Notes: a model not told the origin generated them from the sequence alone. DNA of 64,000 nt from Nemorincola sp044225795 (GCA_044225795.1 JBGAIF010000003.1:124001-188000); one strand, 5' to 3'; shown: positions 17,413 through 26,844, numbered from the stretch's first letter. Program-made: numbers and translations.

Positions 17413-19449
17413 ATGCAGTGGATATACTGGCTTATTGCAATATCTCTATCACTTGGAGCAGGTTACCTGGTATTCCGGGCAGACAAAAGGCGTGCAGTTC
17501 CTTATCCGTTGCTTACTTCCGCGCTGAGGAGCCTTGTGGTGTTCTTTACCCTGCTGCTGATACTCGTGCCTACCATCGTTATTACAAAGCATGTAACAGA
17601 GAAGCCTGTGATATTGGTATTACAGGACAATTCAAGGTCTATAGGAAACGCGCTGGGGGCGGATACAACGGGATACCGAAAGCGTATGGTTGACCTTGTG
17701 CAGAAATTACAAGGGCAGTATAAGGTAGTGGAGTGGGGCTTTGGTGGCAACATCCAACAGGATTCGGTACAACGTTACCACCAGGAGGTGACAGATATAT
17801 CTATGGCTTTGTCGAGGGCGCAGGAGTTCTTCGGGATGCAAAACCTTGGGGCAGTGGTACTGGCGACCGATGGCAGATTCAACCAGGGTATGAACCCTGT
17901 CTATCAGCAACTGGCGTTACATTCCCCGGTTTACACAGTGGCTATAGGCGATAGCGTGGCTCAGAAAGATATACGCGTTGCGCGCTTATATGGTAATAAG
18001 ACGGCAACCCTGAACAGCTCGTTTGAGATAAGGGCGGATGTGATCGCTGAGTTGTGTAAGGGACATTCCGGAACTGTAAGTATAAAAGAGGGAGGAGAGT
18101 TGCTGTCATCTGTTCCGCTATCGGTGAATGCCGACAAGTACGACAAGACATTTTCTTTCACTATAAAGGCGAGTAAGGCAGGCTTGCACCACTATACGGT
18201 ATCTGTGCCAGGATATGATGGCGAAAAGAATGAAGCCAATAACCGGAAAGACATTTTTGTAGAGGTGGTTGATGAAAAGAAGAACATCCTTATTGTGTCT
18301 TCTGCACCACACCCCGATGTGAATGCCGTGAGAGAAGCACTGGCAGGAGTGGAAACCTACAAAGTGACCGTGAATAATGGTGATGATCTGCCGCCGTCAT
18401 TTGCAAACTATGATGTGATAGTGGCACACGGGCTTCCGTCGGCAAGGAACAATATCTCTGCCCGGCTATTGGCTGCTAAAAAGCCTGTGTGGTTCATTGT
18501 AGGAACACAGTCGAATGTACCCGCGATAAACGAACTGTCTCAACTGACTCATACTACCATCAACCCTGCAGTGCCGCATAATATACAGTTGGGTTATAAT
18601 AGTGCATTCAATGCATTTACATTGCCGCAGCAGATACAATCTGTGACCGACAAATTACCTCCGCTTTACTCGAATGCCGGAAATATCTTACCGGGACCCG
18701 GCAGCAGCATCCTGTTTAACCAGGTAGCCGGTAATGTGCAGAATCCAGCGTGGGTACTACAGCCCGGACAGGTGCCGGTAGCTATTTTGCTGGGCGAAGG
18801 CCTGTGGCGCTGGCGGCTGTATGAGTTCAAGAGCTTTAACGATCATACGGTTGTGGATGAGTGTATCAGGCAAACGGTATCATTTCTTGCGGCTAATAAC
18901 GGCGAGAAGCCCTTTGCCATAAACCTTCCCAAATATGTGTGGAGCGACCAGGAGCCTGTTTCTCTAACTGCCCATCTGCTTAATGCCAACAATGAGCAGA
19001 TAAACACTCCTGATGTACAGATAGAGATAGCTGACAGTAACGGGAGAAAGCAGAATTTCTCGTTTGAACGCTCAGGAGGATCATACAGTCTCAACATTGG
19101 TATATGGGCGGGGGGCACTTATAGTTATCATGGCAAGGTATCTTACAATGATAAAACATATGCTGCTGATGGCAGTTTTGTGGTGGAGGCAATGCCGTTG
19201 GAGTTGATGGAAACGGGTGCTGACTATCCTTTGCTCCATGCTATAGCCAATAAATACGGCGGGTCGCTGGTAAGCGGTGCTAATATGTCATCGCTGTATG
19301 ACACGATATCCCGCAGTGATCGGGTGAAACCGCTTATAGTGACTAATACAGAAACTGTTCCACTGGTGGACAGGAAATGGTATTTCTTTATCATCCTGGC
19401 ACTGGCAGTAGCTGAGTGGCTGCTACGCAAGTATTGGCTGGCTCAATAA
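17413..19449 (+). CDS. Membrane protein with von Willebrand factor A-like domain
   Basis: 678-aa inner membrane protein. Two N-terminal membrane spans (about 4-22 and 38-58) are followed by a VWA-like domain: DNSRS at 72-76 fits the metal-site DxSxS pattern, and LATDG supplies a later site residue. A middle domain (ILIVSSAPHPDVNAVREAL, then YDVIVAHGLP) resembles class I glutamine amidotransferase-like folds. An Ig-like part with WSDQEPVSLTAHLLNAN follows, and a last membrane span lies close to the C-terminus (WYFFIILALAVAEWLLRKYW). The plan resembles BatA-like or related aerotolerance-type proteins of Bacteroidota, but no other bat gene is nearby, so the role is open. Start ATG 17413 is used; an upstream TTG at 17386 adds only a poor leader. 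Confidence 0.75.
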   Translation: MQWIYWLIAISLSLGAGYLVFRADKRRAVPYPLLTSALRSLVVFFTLLLILVPTIVITKHVTEKPVILVLQDNSRSIGNALGADTTGYRKRMVDLVQKLQGQYKVVEWGFGGNIQQDSVQRYHQEVTDISMALSRAQEFFGMQNLGAVVLATDGRFNQGMNPVYQQLALHSPVYTVAIGDSVAQKDIRVARLYGNKTATLNSSFEIRADVIAELCKGHSGTVSIKEGGELLSSVPLSVNADKYDKTFSFTIKASKAGLHHYTVSVPGYDGEKNEANNRKDIFVEVVDEKKNILIVSSAPHPDVNAVREALAGVETYKVTVNNGDDLPPSFANYDVIVAHGLPSARNNISARLLAAKKPVWFIVGTQSNVPAINELSQLTHTTINPAVPHNIQLGYNSAFNAFTLPQQIQSVTDKLPPLYSNAGNILPGPGSSILFNQVAGNVQNPAWVLQPGQVPVAILLGEGLWRWRLYEFKSFNDHTVVDECIRQTVSFLAANNGEKPFAINLPKYVWSDQEPVSLTAHLLNANNEQINTPDVQIEIADSNGRKQNFSFERSGGSYSLNIGIWAGGTYSYHGKVSYNDKTYAADGSFVVEAMPLELMETGADYPLLHAIANKYGGSLVSGANMSSLYDTISRSDRVKPLIVTNTETVPLVDRKWYFFIILALAVAEWLLRKYWLAQ

Positions 19450-19465
19450 CAAACTAAATTAGCAT

Positions 19466-19473
19466 TAACTTTG
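19466..19473 (+). promoter_or_regulatory. TAnnTTTG promoter box for the DUF5683 gene
   Basis: TAACTTTG, a perfect -7 box, lies 17 bases before the GTG start at 19491, so the DUF5683 gene can be transcribed apart from the gene upstream. Confidence 0.6.
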
Positions 19474-19490
19474 CACGTCAATCGCGGCCG

Positions 19491-20132
19491 GTGAAGATAC
19501 TTTTATCACACTTATTACTTTTCCTTCTGCTATTTTTGAAGGCGGTGTCTTGTGAAGGACAGGGAATGCGCTCTGCGCGAGATTCCGGTGTAGTGTCTGT
19601 ACCTGCTAAAGACACCGTGGCCAAACCAGCCCTGGCAGTGGAGAAAGTGATGCCGGTAAGTGATTCAGCAAAACATGTTGCCGCAAAACATCAATCATTT
19701 CAACCTAATCCTAAAAAGGCGGGGTTGTATGCGGCAATACTACCCGGCCTGGGCCAGATATATAACCGTCAATACTGGAAGTTGCCTATAGTATATGGTG
19801 GTATGGCCGGGGCTACCTACTTCCTGGTCAATAACCTGAAGAAATACCAGGATTACCGAAAAGAATACATTAACCGTATTGCCGGCAACGTGGTGGATCA
19901 GTCTTTAAAGATGTATGACATTAACCAATTGAAACAGCTTCAGGATGACCAGTACAAGAATGTGAACCTGACTGTGCTGCTCACAACAGTTGGCTACCTT
20001 GCCCAGGTAATAGATGCTATTACGGGTGCTCATCTCAAGAACTTCGATATCTCAAGGGATATTTCGATGCGTATGCAACCGGCATTCTATCCGAAGGCTG
20101 CGGGCATAGCACTTGTGGTGAATTTTAACTGA
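19491..20132 (+). CDS. DUF5683 family protein
   Basis: 213-aa exported or membrane-associated protein. The N-terminus is a long hydrophobic signal (MKILLSHLLLFLLLFLKAVS); the Cys after it does not sit in a good lipobox. A low-complexity Val/Ala/Lys linker follows, then the DUF5683 domain: KKAGLYAAILPGLGQIYNRQ, WKLPIVYGGMAGATYFLV, a charged helix, and YLAQVIDAITGAHLKNFDIS. The GLGQIYN segment is a hallmark of this family, whose function is unknown. The start is GTG 19491; no ATG gives a complete signal peptide. The 3' end overlaps the convergent glycosyltransferase gene by 8 bases. Confidence 0.82.
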   Translation: MKILLSHLLLFLLLFLKAVSCEGQGMRSARDSGVVSVPAKDTVAKPALAVEKVMPVSDSAKHVAAKHQSFQPNPKKAGLYAAILPGLGQIYNRQYWKLPIVYGGMAGATYFLVNNLKKYQDYRKEYINRIAGNVVDQSLKMYDINQLKQLQDDQYKNVNLTVLLTTVGYLAQVIDAITGAHLKNFDISRDISMRMQPAFYPKAAGIALVVNFN

Positions 20133-21171
20133 CAGACCGTAATCCGCGCAGGTGGCTGATAACCAGTTTCGCGCGCTCATCCAAAGAGTATTCTTTAATG
20201 GCCCTGATGTAACCTGCTTCCTGTACCTTTTGCCTGAGGGTATCGTTTCCAAGGAAGTATTTTACTTTATCGGCCATTTCTTCCGCGTCACTAAAGAATC
20301 CTGCTTCTTCGTTCTCTTTGAAATAGGTAACAGACTCCTCGTTTCGCTCATGCAGCAGAAAGCCGGAAGAGCCCGGTATATGGAAAGTGCGTGAGGTGAT
20401 CTTATCGCCGGAAGATGAGCCGGTAACTTGTTCGGACAAGATGCCCAGGTTTATTTTAGAGCATTGTATCGCGATCGCGTACAGGTCGCCCAGTACGGCT
20501 GTATATTGAATGCAGGGTTTAATTTCAGGGGTTGTTGCTTTGAACCATTGATCGCCCCATATTTTAAGGTCTATTTCCGGGTACTTCTTTTTAAGTGTGG
20601 TCAGCCATTGTTCTTTTTTGGGAGAGTAAGTGCCGATAAAGGAAGCATCGCAGCCGAAATTCATTTTGTCTTCTTCGCTTATTTTCAATTTGCGGTGTAT
20701 CTCAGGGTCGAAACCATGGGGTATGAAGTGCGCGTTCTTTACCCCGAATTTCTGCTGCATATCAGTTATGCCAAAGGTTTTGGTAGTAAAGATGATATGA
20801 TACATAGGGATGCAGGCCGGAATGAAATTGCCATGTGCCGTCATGCTTACATCGGGGTAGAACAACGACAGTTTACAGCCTTTGTCCAATGCAAATTGTA
20901 AGGTGCCCGGTGCGACAAAGGCTCCTTTGTACACGAACATTATGTCCGGCTTGAAGACTTCAATTTTCTTTCTGATAGCAAGGTTGAATTCGGCGATCTG
21001 CATAGGGCGTATGCCTCGTTCCAGTATCTTGGTGAGCCTGGTGCGGGTTTGCAGGCTGATATAATAGAACTCATCGACCACTTCAATAAGACATTCTTGT
21101 CGGCTCAAGGCACGAAACAAGCCTCCTGCATTACTGCCTCTCCATAATGGACCAATTGATAAAATCCTCAT
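20125..21171 (-). CDS. CgeB-like glycosyltransferase
   Basis: 348-aa cytosolic glycosyltransferase of the CgeB/GT4-like type, likely adding a sugar to a surface polysaccharide. The N-terminus MRILSIGPLWRGSNAGG is typical for GT-B enzymes. The C-terminal half shows FIGTYSPKKEQWL, ITSRTFHIPGSSGFLLHERN (nucleotide-sugar region) and a terminal helix with YSLDERAKLVISHL, as in CgeB-like proteins. Its ATG overlaps the stop of the Wzy-like gene (ATGA, 21168-21171), so the two are translationally coupled. It is the last gene of the minus-strand polysaccharide cluster. The sugar is not predictable. Confidence 0.82.
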   Translation of the reverse strand: MRILSIGPLWRGSNAGGLFRALSRQECLIEVVDEFYYISLQTRTRLTKILERGIRPMQIAEFNLAIRKKIEVFKPDIMFVYKGAFVAPGTLQFALDKGCKLSLFYPDVSMTAHGNFIPACIPMYHIIFTTKTFGITDMQQKFGVKNAHFIPHGFDPEIHRKLKISEEDKMNFGCDASFIGTYSPKKEQWLTTLKKKYPEIDLKIWGDQWFKATTPEIKPCIQYTAVLGDLYAIAIQCSKINLGILSEQVTGSSSGDKITSRTFHIPGSSGFLLHERNEESVTYFKENEEAGFFSDAEEMADKVKYFLGNDTLRQKVQEAGYIRAIKEYSLDERAKLVISHLRGLRSVS

Positions 21172-22475
21172 CGCGGCTTCAGAATTTTATTAATGATCAG
21201 GAATATGATGAACGTGGAAATAATGGTGATCATGATCTGAAGATCGGCGCCGAAATTGAGCAGGGCAACGTAATACAGGTATCCGCCGAAAATGATACCG
21301 GTAATATTGTATTGCGACGAATAGAACCCAGTTGAGTTCCATAGCATAGCTATAAACAGGCCCACCAAAAGGCTTCCGATGACAAGCCCCGGCCATCCGA
21401 AATCGAGATATAGCTCACCGGGGATAGTCATATTAATGGAGTTATTGACACGGCCGCCATCATTCTTATAGGCTGTACCTATCTCTAAGGCAAACCATGC
21501 ACCGAGTGCAATGATCGGTTTATCCGGCCAAAGAAACCTGGGGATTAATGCTGCGACCAACGGTTCTGAAGCTTTACCGTCATAGGTACCATTTTGCTTA
21601 ACCAGTTTTACAACATTGGTGAGCTGTGCCAGGTTGGCGCTGCGATCCAACAGTGCTGACGAGTTTCTTGAATCGCTCAGATCACTTGAACTACGCTCTG
21701 TAAAGGCGCCAATGAAGTTCAACCGGTTCTCCTGTAGCGACGAAAAGTTCAGGGCATAGGCAAGCATGATGACAACGAGCGGCAGGATACGATAAGTAAG
21801 CACATATCGTATATCCCGCTTGCCCAGAAAATAACCGGTGTACAGATATATGGTGGGAAGGATAAGCTCAAACCTGAGGTATGAGGATATAAGAGCAATA
21901 TAGGTCTCGAGGATGAACAGCGTAATAGCATACGTGCGGTATGTTTTATCTTCCACTCTTCCCCACAATTGGGCAAAGAACAGTATCCCTATCGAGTTCA
22001 GAAGCCCGAATATTCTCAGGATGAGCCCGCTACGGAAATTCAGCCCCATTCCCAGTACCGAGAGTAGGTTGACAACCAGCAGAATATAAAATATCGATTT
22101 TATTCTCTCTTTACTTTTTATCTCATAAAACAGCGAAGCAAAACGCCGGTTCCTGGCCGCATCATATCCTATCATAATGAGGCTGCAGGAGATCACCCAG
22201 ATCAATGTGGCTTCATCCAGGTATTTCGGCACGATATAGGAATACGTTTTGAAATCTACCTTTCCGATCTTACTGATCAAAGACATATTGGCTATATTGG
22301 TGATGATAACACCGATATAGAAGATAAAGATCGGGGTAATGATATCTACACGTTTCCTGAGTTGGATGATGATGAGCAGGAGGCAATTAAATATCTGGAG
22401 ATAGTATAGCAGGCTATAATCAAATATACTCGAGAAAAAGATGTATATGATCAGGAATACGATGTTTAACGCCAT
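21168..22475 (-). CDS. O-antigen polymerase-like membrane protein (Wzy type)
   Basis: 435-aa integral membrane protein with about ten to twelve hydrophobic spans and a large loop between the last groups of spans. The loop contains EPLVAALIPRFLWPDKP and INMTIPGELYLDFGWPG, a pattern typical of Wzy-like oligosaccharide repeat-unit polymerases, which join lipid-linked repeat units on the periplasmic face of the inner membrane. Its neighbours (glycosyltransferases, a FkbM methyltransferase, an amidotransferase-type asparagine synthase) agree with this. Wzy proteins diverge widely, so the call rests on topology, motif and context. The DNA is more AT-rich than the flanking housekeeping genes. Confidence 0.78.
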   Translation of the reverse strand: MALNIVFLIIYIFFSSIFDYSLLYYLQIFNCLLLIIIQLRKRVDIITPIFIFYIGVIITNIANMSLISKIGKVDFKTYSYIVPKYLDEATLIWVISCSLIMIGYDAARNRRFASLFYEIKSKERIKSIFYILLVVNLLSVLGMGLNFRSGLILRIFGLLNSIGILFFAQLWGRVEDKTYRTYAITLFILETYIALISSYLRFELILPTIYLYTGYFLGKRDIRYVLTYRILPLVVIMLAYALNFSSLQENRLNFIGAFTERSSSDLSDSRNSSALLDRSANLAQLTNVVKLVKQNGTYDGKASEPLVAALIPRFLWPDKPIIALGAWFALEIGTAYKNDGGRVNNSINMTIPGELYLDFGWPGLVIGSLLVGLFIAMLWNSTGFYSSQYNITGIIFGGYLYYVALLNFGADLQIMITIISTFIIFLIINKILKPR

Positions 22476-22532
22476 TAAGCCCGGTATTGATTTGCTGTGA
22501 TTGTTTTGTAAAATAAATAAATAATACGCTAA

Positions 22533-23381
22533 TTACTCCGCGGTCGCAATCCAGTTTCCATCTCTTGCTTCGTTTACGGAACCCATAAGCGAAAGTTTAT
22601 TTGTTCCAATATGATATATCTTATATCCATAGCCCGATAATATTCCATAGAATGCCTTAACATCATTATACAAATCATATGCTTCGGTAAATATTGTCGG
22701 CATAAATCGTTTAATGGTTTCGTCCGCCCCCTGGATCATGTCCATTTCTGCTCCCTGGATGTCCATTTTGATCAGGTCTACTTTTTCAATATTCTTTTCA
22801 CGTATGAATGTGTCCAGCGTATTCTGAGCAACTGTGATTTTTTTTGTTTGTGATGTTTCCATGTATTTGCTCGACATCCCCGGGTTGCAAAAGTTCTTCG
22901 GGTAAATATTGAAACTGATCTCTCCGTTGCTCTCCCCCATAGCAATATCATGAATACTCACATTACTCAGCTCATTTATAGAGATGTTTATTCCAAGTCT
23001 TTCGAATGTATACGGATTTGGTTCGAAGGCATATACATACCCCGTACCGCCTACAATGCGTGATATAAGAAGCGTTTCACTGCCAATGTTGGCTCCGGCT
23101 TCAATGACCACATCTCCCTTTTTGATGTATTGAGATAGTATCCGGTTAGTATCGGCCTCGTATTCGCCAAAGAAGAAGATCTTCCATCCGATGAGATCTT
23201 TGGTGTTAATGAAGCATACCATGTCATGAAGCGGCGCAACGATGTCAATACCGTGTACACTATCTGCCTCATAGTTGTAAAGTTTTTTCGCTACTCTGAA
23301 CTTAAGCTTTTCTGGCAGTAAGGAAATCAATTTCCTTGCTCGGCTAAGCGTATTCAGTTCATTATAAAAGGATGTGGACAT
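22533..23381 (-). CDS. FkbM family methyltransferase
   Basis: 282-aa SAM-dependent methyltransferase of the FkbM family, which methylates hydroxyl groups of sugars or polyketides. The SAM site is visible as GDVVIEAGANIGSETLLISR followed by YAFEPNPYTFERL. The family hallmark near the C-terminus, VDLIKMDIQGAEMDMIQGA, is intact. In this cluster it most likely O-methylates a glycan. ATG 23381 (MSTSFYNEL) is chosen; a TTG at 23435 would add an unrelated leader. The gene lies 57 bases before wzy and 109 bases after asparagine synthase. Its base composition is AT-rich, as is common for polysaccharide genes acquired by transfer. Confidence 0.88.
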   Translation of the reverse strand: MSTSFYNELNTLSRARKLISLLPEKLKFRVAKKLYNYEADSVHGIDIVAPLHDMVCFINTKDLIGWKIFFFGEYEADTNRILSQYIKKGDVVIEAGANIGSETLLISRIVGGTGYVYAFEPNPYTFERLGINISINELSNVSIHDIAMGESNGEISFNIYPKNFCNPGMSSKYMETSQTKKITVAQNTLDTFIREKNIEKVDLIKMDIQGAEMDMIQGADETIKRFMPTIFTEAYDLYNDVKAFYGILSGYGYKIYHIGTNKLSLMGSVNEARDGNWIATAE

Positions 23382-23490
23382 GGCCCGTTGGCGATTAATT
23401 GTGTAAATATAATTATCAATGATGTAGTAACCCAATCTTAAACATAGCAGGGACCATCGGTGATGATGTATACACGTAATGTTGTGCGGA

Positions 23491-25335
23491 TCAGTGCAGC
23501 CCGTTAATGTTATATAGTTTCATCCACAGGTAGGCTGAAAGTCCCCTCCATATCTGGAGCGCCTCGTTTACATTCAAAGAGCCGCTCTGCAGTTTGTTGA
23601 TGAGAATATCATTGTGATCTGCGCGAAATAATTTACTCTCTTTCAACTGACCAACAACCCATTGCGCATCTTTATTTAGCGCATCTATCAGCGGCGTATA
23701 AAAACCGATCTTATCTCTACGGTTATAGACCTCTGCGGGTATATATTCTTTACATGCCTCACGAAGAATGTATTTCCTCATCCCCTTCTTCATGAACTCG
23801 TTCGTCTTAATACGGGCTACAAGCTCAGCGATGCGATGGTCAAGGAACGGCATCCGGCCTTCTATGCTGTACGCCATCCCATTGCGGTCATCATAATGTA
23901 CCAGGTGAGGAATATGCACACCATATACAGACTCGGTCCATACGTTATAGGCATTGTTGTATTTGTGCAGGGAGATCATAGAGTTGTCAACATCCTGGAG
24001 CAAGTTTTTCTGCAATATATCGCGTCTCTTGATACGTGACTTAGTCCTGAGGTTGTATTCGAGGCCGGGGAAAGATGACTCGAGTAAGGCGCGAAGCAGG
24101 TATTTATTACCGAGCTTCATTGCCCTAAGATTGCTGTAGAACTTATTGAGCTGGAGCGACTTCAGTTGTTCTGACAGAATAGCCTGGGCCATATTATTAT
24201 AGCCGAAGAACAATTCATCGGCCCCTTGCCCGTTCAGAATTACTTTCACGCCGGCATCGGCAGCCATTTTCATGAGAAAGCCATGTGCGATTATTGAGGG
24301 ATCGCCAAATGGTTCTTCCTGGATGTTGATGTAATTCTCAAGCGTTTCTTTTACAGAGAGTTCATTAAGGTTCTTGGTGTGTACCTTGAAGTTGTTGTTA
24401 CGGTTCATTTTGATCACCGCATTCACATACTTTGTTTCGTCGTACTTGCTTTCTACTGATTGAGCTGTGAAAATATTTATCTCCTGGTTGTAATACCTGG
24501 ACAGTATTCCGGAAATAATAGAAGAGTCGATTCCACCGGAAAGCGTGATACCTATCGGAACATCTGAAATAGTTTGTGAAAGCACTGCTTCTACAATACT
24601 ATCGTGCAGTTCTTTTTTTACCGCAGCATCAAATGGTATTTTGTCTCGTTCATCGACGAATGGTAACTCCCAGTATTTTTTGGTCTCCAGTTTTTTCTGA
24701 CCAATTTTCAGCCATGCGTAATGGCCTTCGGGAAACTGCTGAATATTGTCATAAAACGTATGGATGCCAAGGTGTCCATAATTACCAAGTGCAAGGTATT
24801 CTACCAATGCGGTTGCATTGAATTCGGTCTTCTCATGTTGAGACAACAATGGCCTTATTTCGCTACTAAGGTACCAGCTATCGCCTATCAGCCGTGTGTA
24901 CAATGGTTTCTGGCCATATCGGTCGCGGCTGATGAAAAGTTGTTTCGTTTCAGTGTCCCAGATAATAATGGCCCACATGCCCACCATTTCATTCAATATC
25001 TGCTCCTTGCGTAGCCTGAAAAGTTCAATGATTGTTTCTGTATCTGAGTGGCCTTTAAATTGATGTTCTACCAGGTATTTCTTTCTCAGTTCAAGGTGAT
25101 TATATATTTCACCATTGTATGCGATCACATAGCGGCCACAGGACGACCACATCGGCTGATGTCCAAGTGAAGATAATTCAAGTATGGACAGGCGTGTATG
25201 AGCAAGAGTAATTTCATCGGCGTTGAATATGCCGTTGTCGTCGGGACCACGATGCTTCAATAGCCCGATAGCATTTGTCCCGAACCGGAAACCCTCTTCT
25301 TTCTTACTGCCGAGATAGCAAGCTATACCGCACAT
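23491..25335 (-). CDS. Asparagine synthase (glutamine-hydrolysing) family protein
   Basis: 614-aa two-domain amidotransferase. The N-terminal glutaminase starts with catalytic Cys2 (MCGIACYLGS) and includes KHRGPDDNG, HTRLSILELS and YNGEIYNH. The C-terminal ATP-pyrophosphatase domain has the PPi loop LSGGIDSS, then NGQGADELFFGY and EGRMPFLDHR. It transfers ammonia from glutamine to an activated carboxylate: either aspartate (asparagine synthetase) or, as in several O-antigen clusters, a uronic acid to give a uronamide. The location at the head of a polysaccharide operon favours sugar amidation, but the sequence alone cannot decide. A promoter box and a dyad lie in the AT-rich 195 bases upstream. 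Confidence 0.88.
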   Translation of the reverse strand: MCGIACYLGSKKEEGFRFGTNAIGLLKHRGPDDNGIFNADEITLAHTRLSILELSSLGHQPMWSSCGRYVIAYNGEIYNHLELRKKYLVEHQFKGHSDTETIIELFRLRKEQILNEMVGMWAIIIWDTETKQLFISRDRYGQKPLYTRLIGDSWYLSSEIRPLLSQHEKTEFNATALVEYLALGNYGHLGIHTFYDNIQQFPEGHYAWLKIGQKKLETKKYWELPFVDERDKIPFDAAVKKELHDSIVEAVLSQTISDVPIGITLSGGIDSSIISGILSRYYNQEINIFTAQSVESKYDETKYVNAVIKMNRNNNFKVHTKNLNELSVKETLENYINIQEEPFGDPSIIAHGFLMKMAADAGVKVILNGQGADELFFGYNNMAQAILSEQLKSLQLNKFYSNLRAMKLGNKYLLRALLESSFPGLEYNLRTKSRIKRRDILQKNLLQDVDNSMISLHKYNNAYNVWTESVYGVHIPHLVHYDDRNGMAYSIEGRMPFLDHRIAELVARIKTNEFMKKGMRKYILREACKEYIPAEVYNRRDKIGFYTPLIDALNKDAQWVVGQLKESKLFRADHNDILINKLQSGSLNVNEALQIWRGLSAYLWMKLYNINGLH

Positions 25336-25350
25336 ACTTCATAGTATATA

Positions 25351-25369
25351 TAGACATTGTTAATGTCTA
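25351..25369. promoter_or_regulatory. Inverted repeat in the leader of the asparagine synthase operon
   Basis: TAGACATT and AATGTCTA form a perfect 8-bp dyad around a 3-base centre, 15 bases upstream of the start codon and downstream of the promoter box. TGTCTAAA recurs at 25417-25424. It may be an operator or an RNA hairpin near the ribosome entry site. Confidence 0.4.
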
Positions 25370-25407
25370 AAGAGTAAATTAATAACATTTTAGCTTGCAA
25401 GTCTTCA

Positions 25408-25415
25408 CAAATGTA
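25408..25415 (-). promoter_or_regulatory. TAnnTTTG promoter box for the polysaccharide operon
   Basis: The minus strand reads TACATTTG in the AT-rich gap, 72 bases before the asparagine synthase start. It probably drives the whole 25335-20125 gene run. No clear -33 element is visible. Confidence 0.5.
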
Positions 25416-25529
25416 GTGTCTAAAATCATTTTTACTATCTATTTGTTAATAAAAGTTGTATTTATTTTTATGTATACTCAGGAAAAATAAAATCGTTTAT
25501 ACATATTAATGTTATTTTATACTTATTTA

Positions 25530-26687
25530 TCAATATTTGCTCAAAAAATCGGCTATCGGGCGTACTTGTTGCTGCATGCAAAAGAAAGACGAGACGAATT
25601 TTTTTATCGTTTCACGTTGTGCTCCGTGTTCCGCAGTTTTTAATGCGTCTGTAAGTGTATCCGCAATGGCATTGGTGTCATTTGCCGGCGTTAGCGATGC
25701 CACATTATTCAACCGCAAAAGCTGCATATATTCGTTACTGTTTCCTACAACATATAGTCCTTTAGCCAGGTACTCGCCTGTCTTGTTCGGAGCGATCAAC
25801 TGTGAGCGGATACTTGTTTGTACTTCTTTTTCCAGGCACAAACCGATGCATGCATTTGCCTGAAGGCTTTCCATCTCCAACCTTGTTACATAGGGTAAGA
25901 GTTTTATCCTGGCAGTGGAATGAGCAGTTGCTGCCAGTTTCTTTACCTGTTCGCAGTAGGGCGTGTCTTTAATACCGGTTATCACCAATGCGCTTCCTGT
26001 ATCGTTGACAATGTCGAACGCCTGGATAGCCTCAAGGATACAGTGTTCATCATTTACAGCACCCGTATATAAAACCACTTTCTTATCCCAAAAGTCAGGT
26101 GGTACAAGTTTCCTGTAAGTGTCCCTATATGGTTGTTCATCAACCTCAGCAAAATAGGCGCAATTAAGGATAGTTTGTGGCAGTACATCCAGATGGCAAC
26201 GGCCGGCCAGCCATGCAGACCGCTGTATGGAAGGGGTAGTGATCAGATCTGCCTTCTTCATATGCCTGATGGCCTGCAGATTTCTGTAGTTGGATAGTGG
26301 TGACCTGAGAAATTCATTCAGCTTAAAATCAGAGATCTCCAATGCCGAATATATTACCGGAAGATTCCCCTTGACCTTCAGGCCACATTGAAAAGAAAAA
26401 GGGCAGAAAGCAATGATAGCTTTTGTTGAATTTCGGGTAAGTTCTTTTGCCCGGCTGGTGAACTTATTGCGAAGTGATATTCTTTCAAAAGTGCCTGCAC
26501 TGAAATGGCGGCCTAATAACTCCAGTGAGATGTTGTTGCCCAGATGATACTCGGAAGGTACAAATGAATCGAAAGTAAGTATATGAATGTCGTATCCGAG
26601 GTCTCTTAAAGATTGAGCTGTGGCATACACCGGGGGCAAAAAATCCGGATGTACCAGCGTAAGTAATAAGAGTTTTCCTTTATTCAT
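25530..26687 (-). CDS. Glycosyltransferase, GT-B fold
   Basis: 385-aa glycosyltransferase-like protein. The N-terminus KLLLLTLVHPDFLPPVYATA and the SLRDLGYDIHILTFD strand are typical of GT4 donor/acceptor domains. The C-terminal half shows KKVVLYTGAVNDEHCILEAI, ALVITGIKDTPYCEQV and the donor-binding region IAPNKTGEYLAKGLYVVG. It probably acts at the inner membrane on a lipid-linked glycan. It heads the cluster but is split from asparagine synthase by a 195-base AT-rich gap with its own promoter box. The canonical E-x7-E motif is only loosely present, so the subfamily is uncertain. Confidence 0.78.
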   Translation of the reverse strand: MNKGKLLLLTLVHPDFLPPVYATAQSLRDLGYDIHILTFDSFVPSEYHLGNNISLELLGRHFSAGTFERISLRNKFTSRAKELTRNSTKAIIAFCPFSFQCGLKVKGNLPVIYSALEISDFKLNEFLRSPLSNYRNLQAIRHMKKADLITTPSIQRSAWLAGRCHLDVLPQTILNCAYFAEVDEQPYRDTYRKLVPPDFWDKKVVLYTGAVNDEHCILEAIQAFDIVNDTGSALVITGIKDTPYCEQVKKLAATAHSTARIKLLPYVTRLEMESLQANACIGLCLEKEVQTSIRSQLIAPNKTGEYLAKGLYVVGNSNEYMQLLRLNNVASLTPANDTNAIADTLTDALKTAEHGAQRETIKKFVSSFFCMQQQVRPIADFLSKY

Positions 26688-26836
26688 TCTTTTGTATATC
26701 TGAGCCTATTACCAAGCATAAGACATTCGGGTATCAAAAGTAATATATTGGGTTGAATTCTTAAGCGCGCGTTAACGGATTTCGTTAAAATAATCGCCTC
26801 ATAGACAGAGCCTATCAGGCTAATCAACTTATCATG

Positions 26837-26844
26837 TACCTTTG
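26837..26844 (+). promoter_or_regulatory. TAnnTTTG promoter box for miaB
   Basis: TACCTTTG, a perfect -7 box, ends 20 bases before ATG 26865. Confidence 0.65.
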
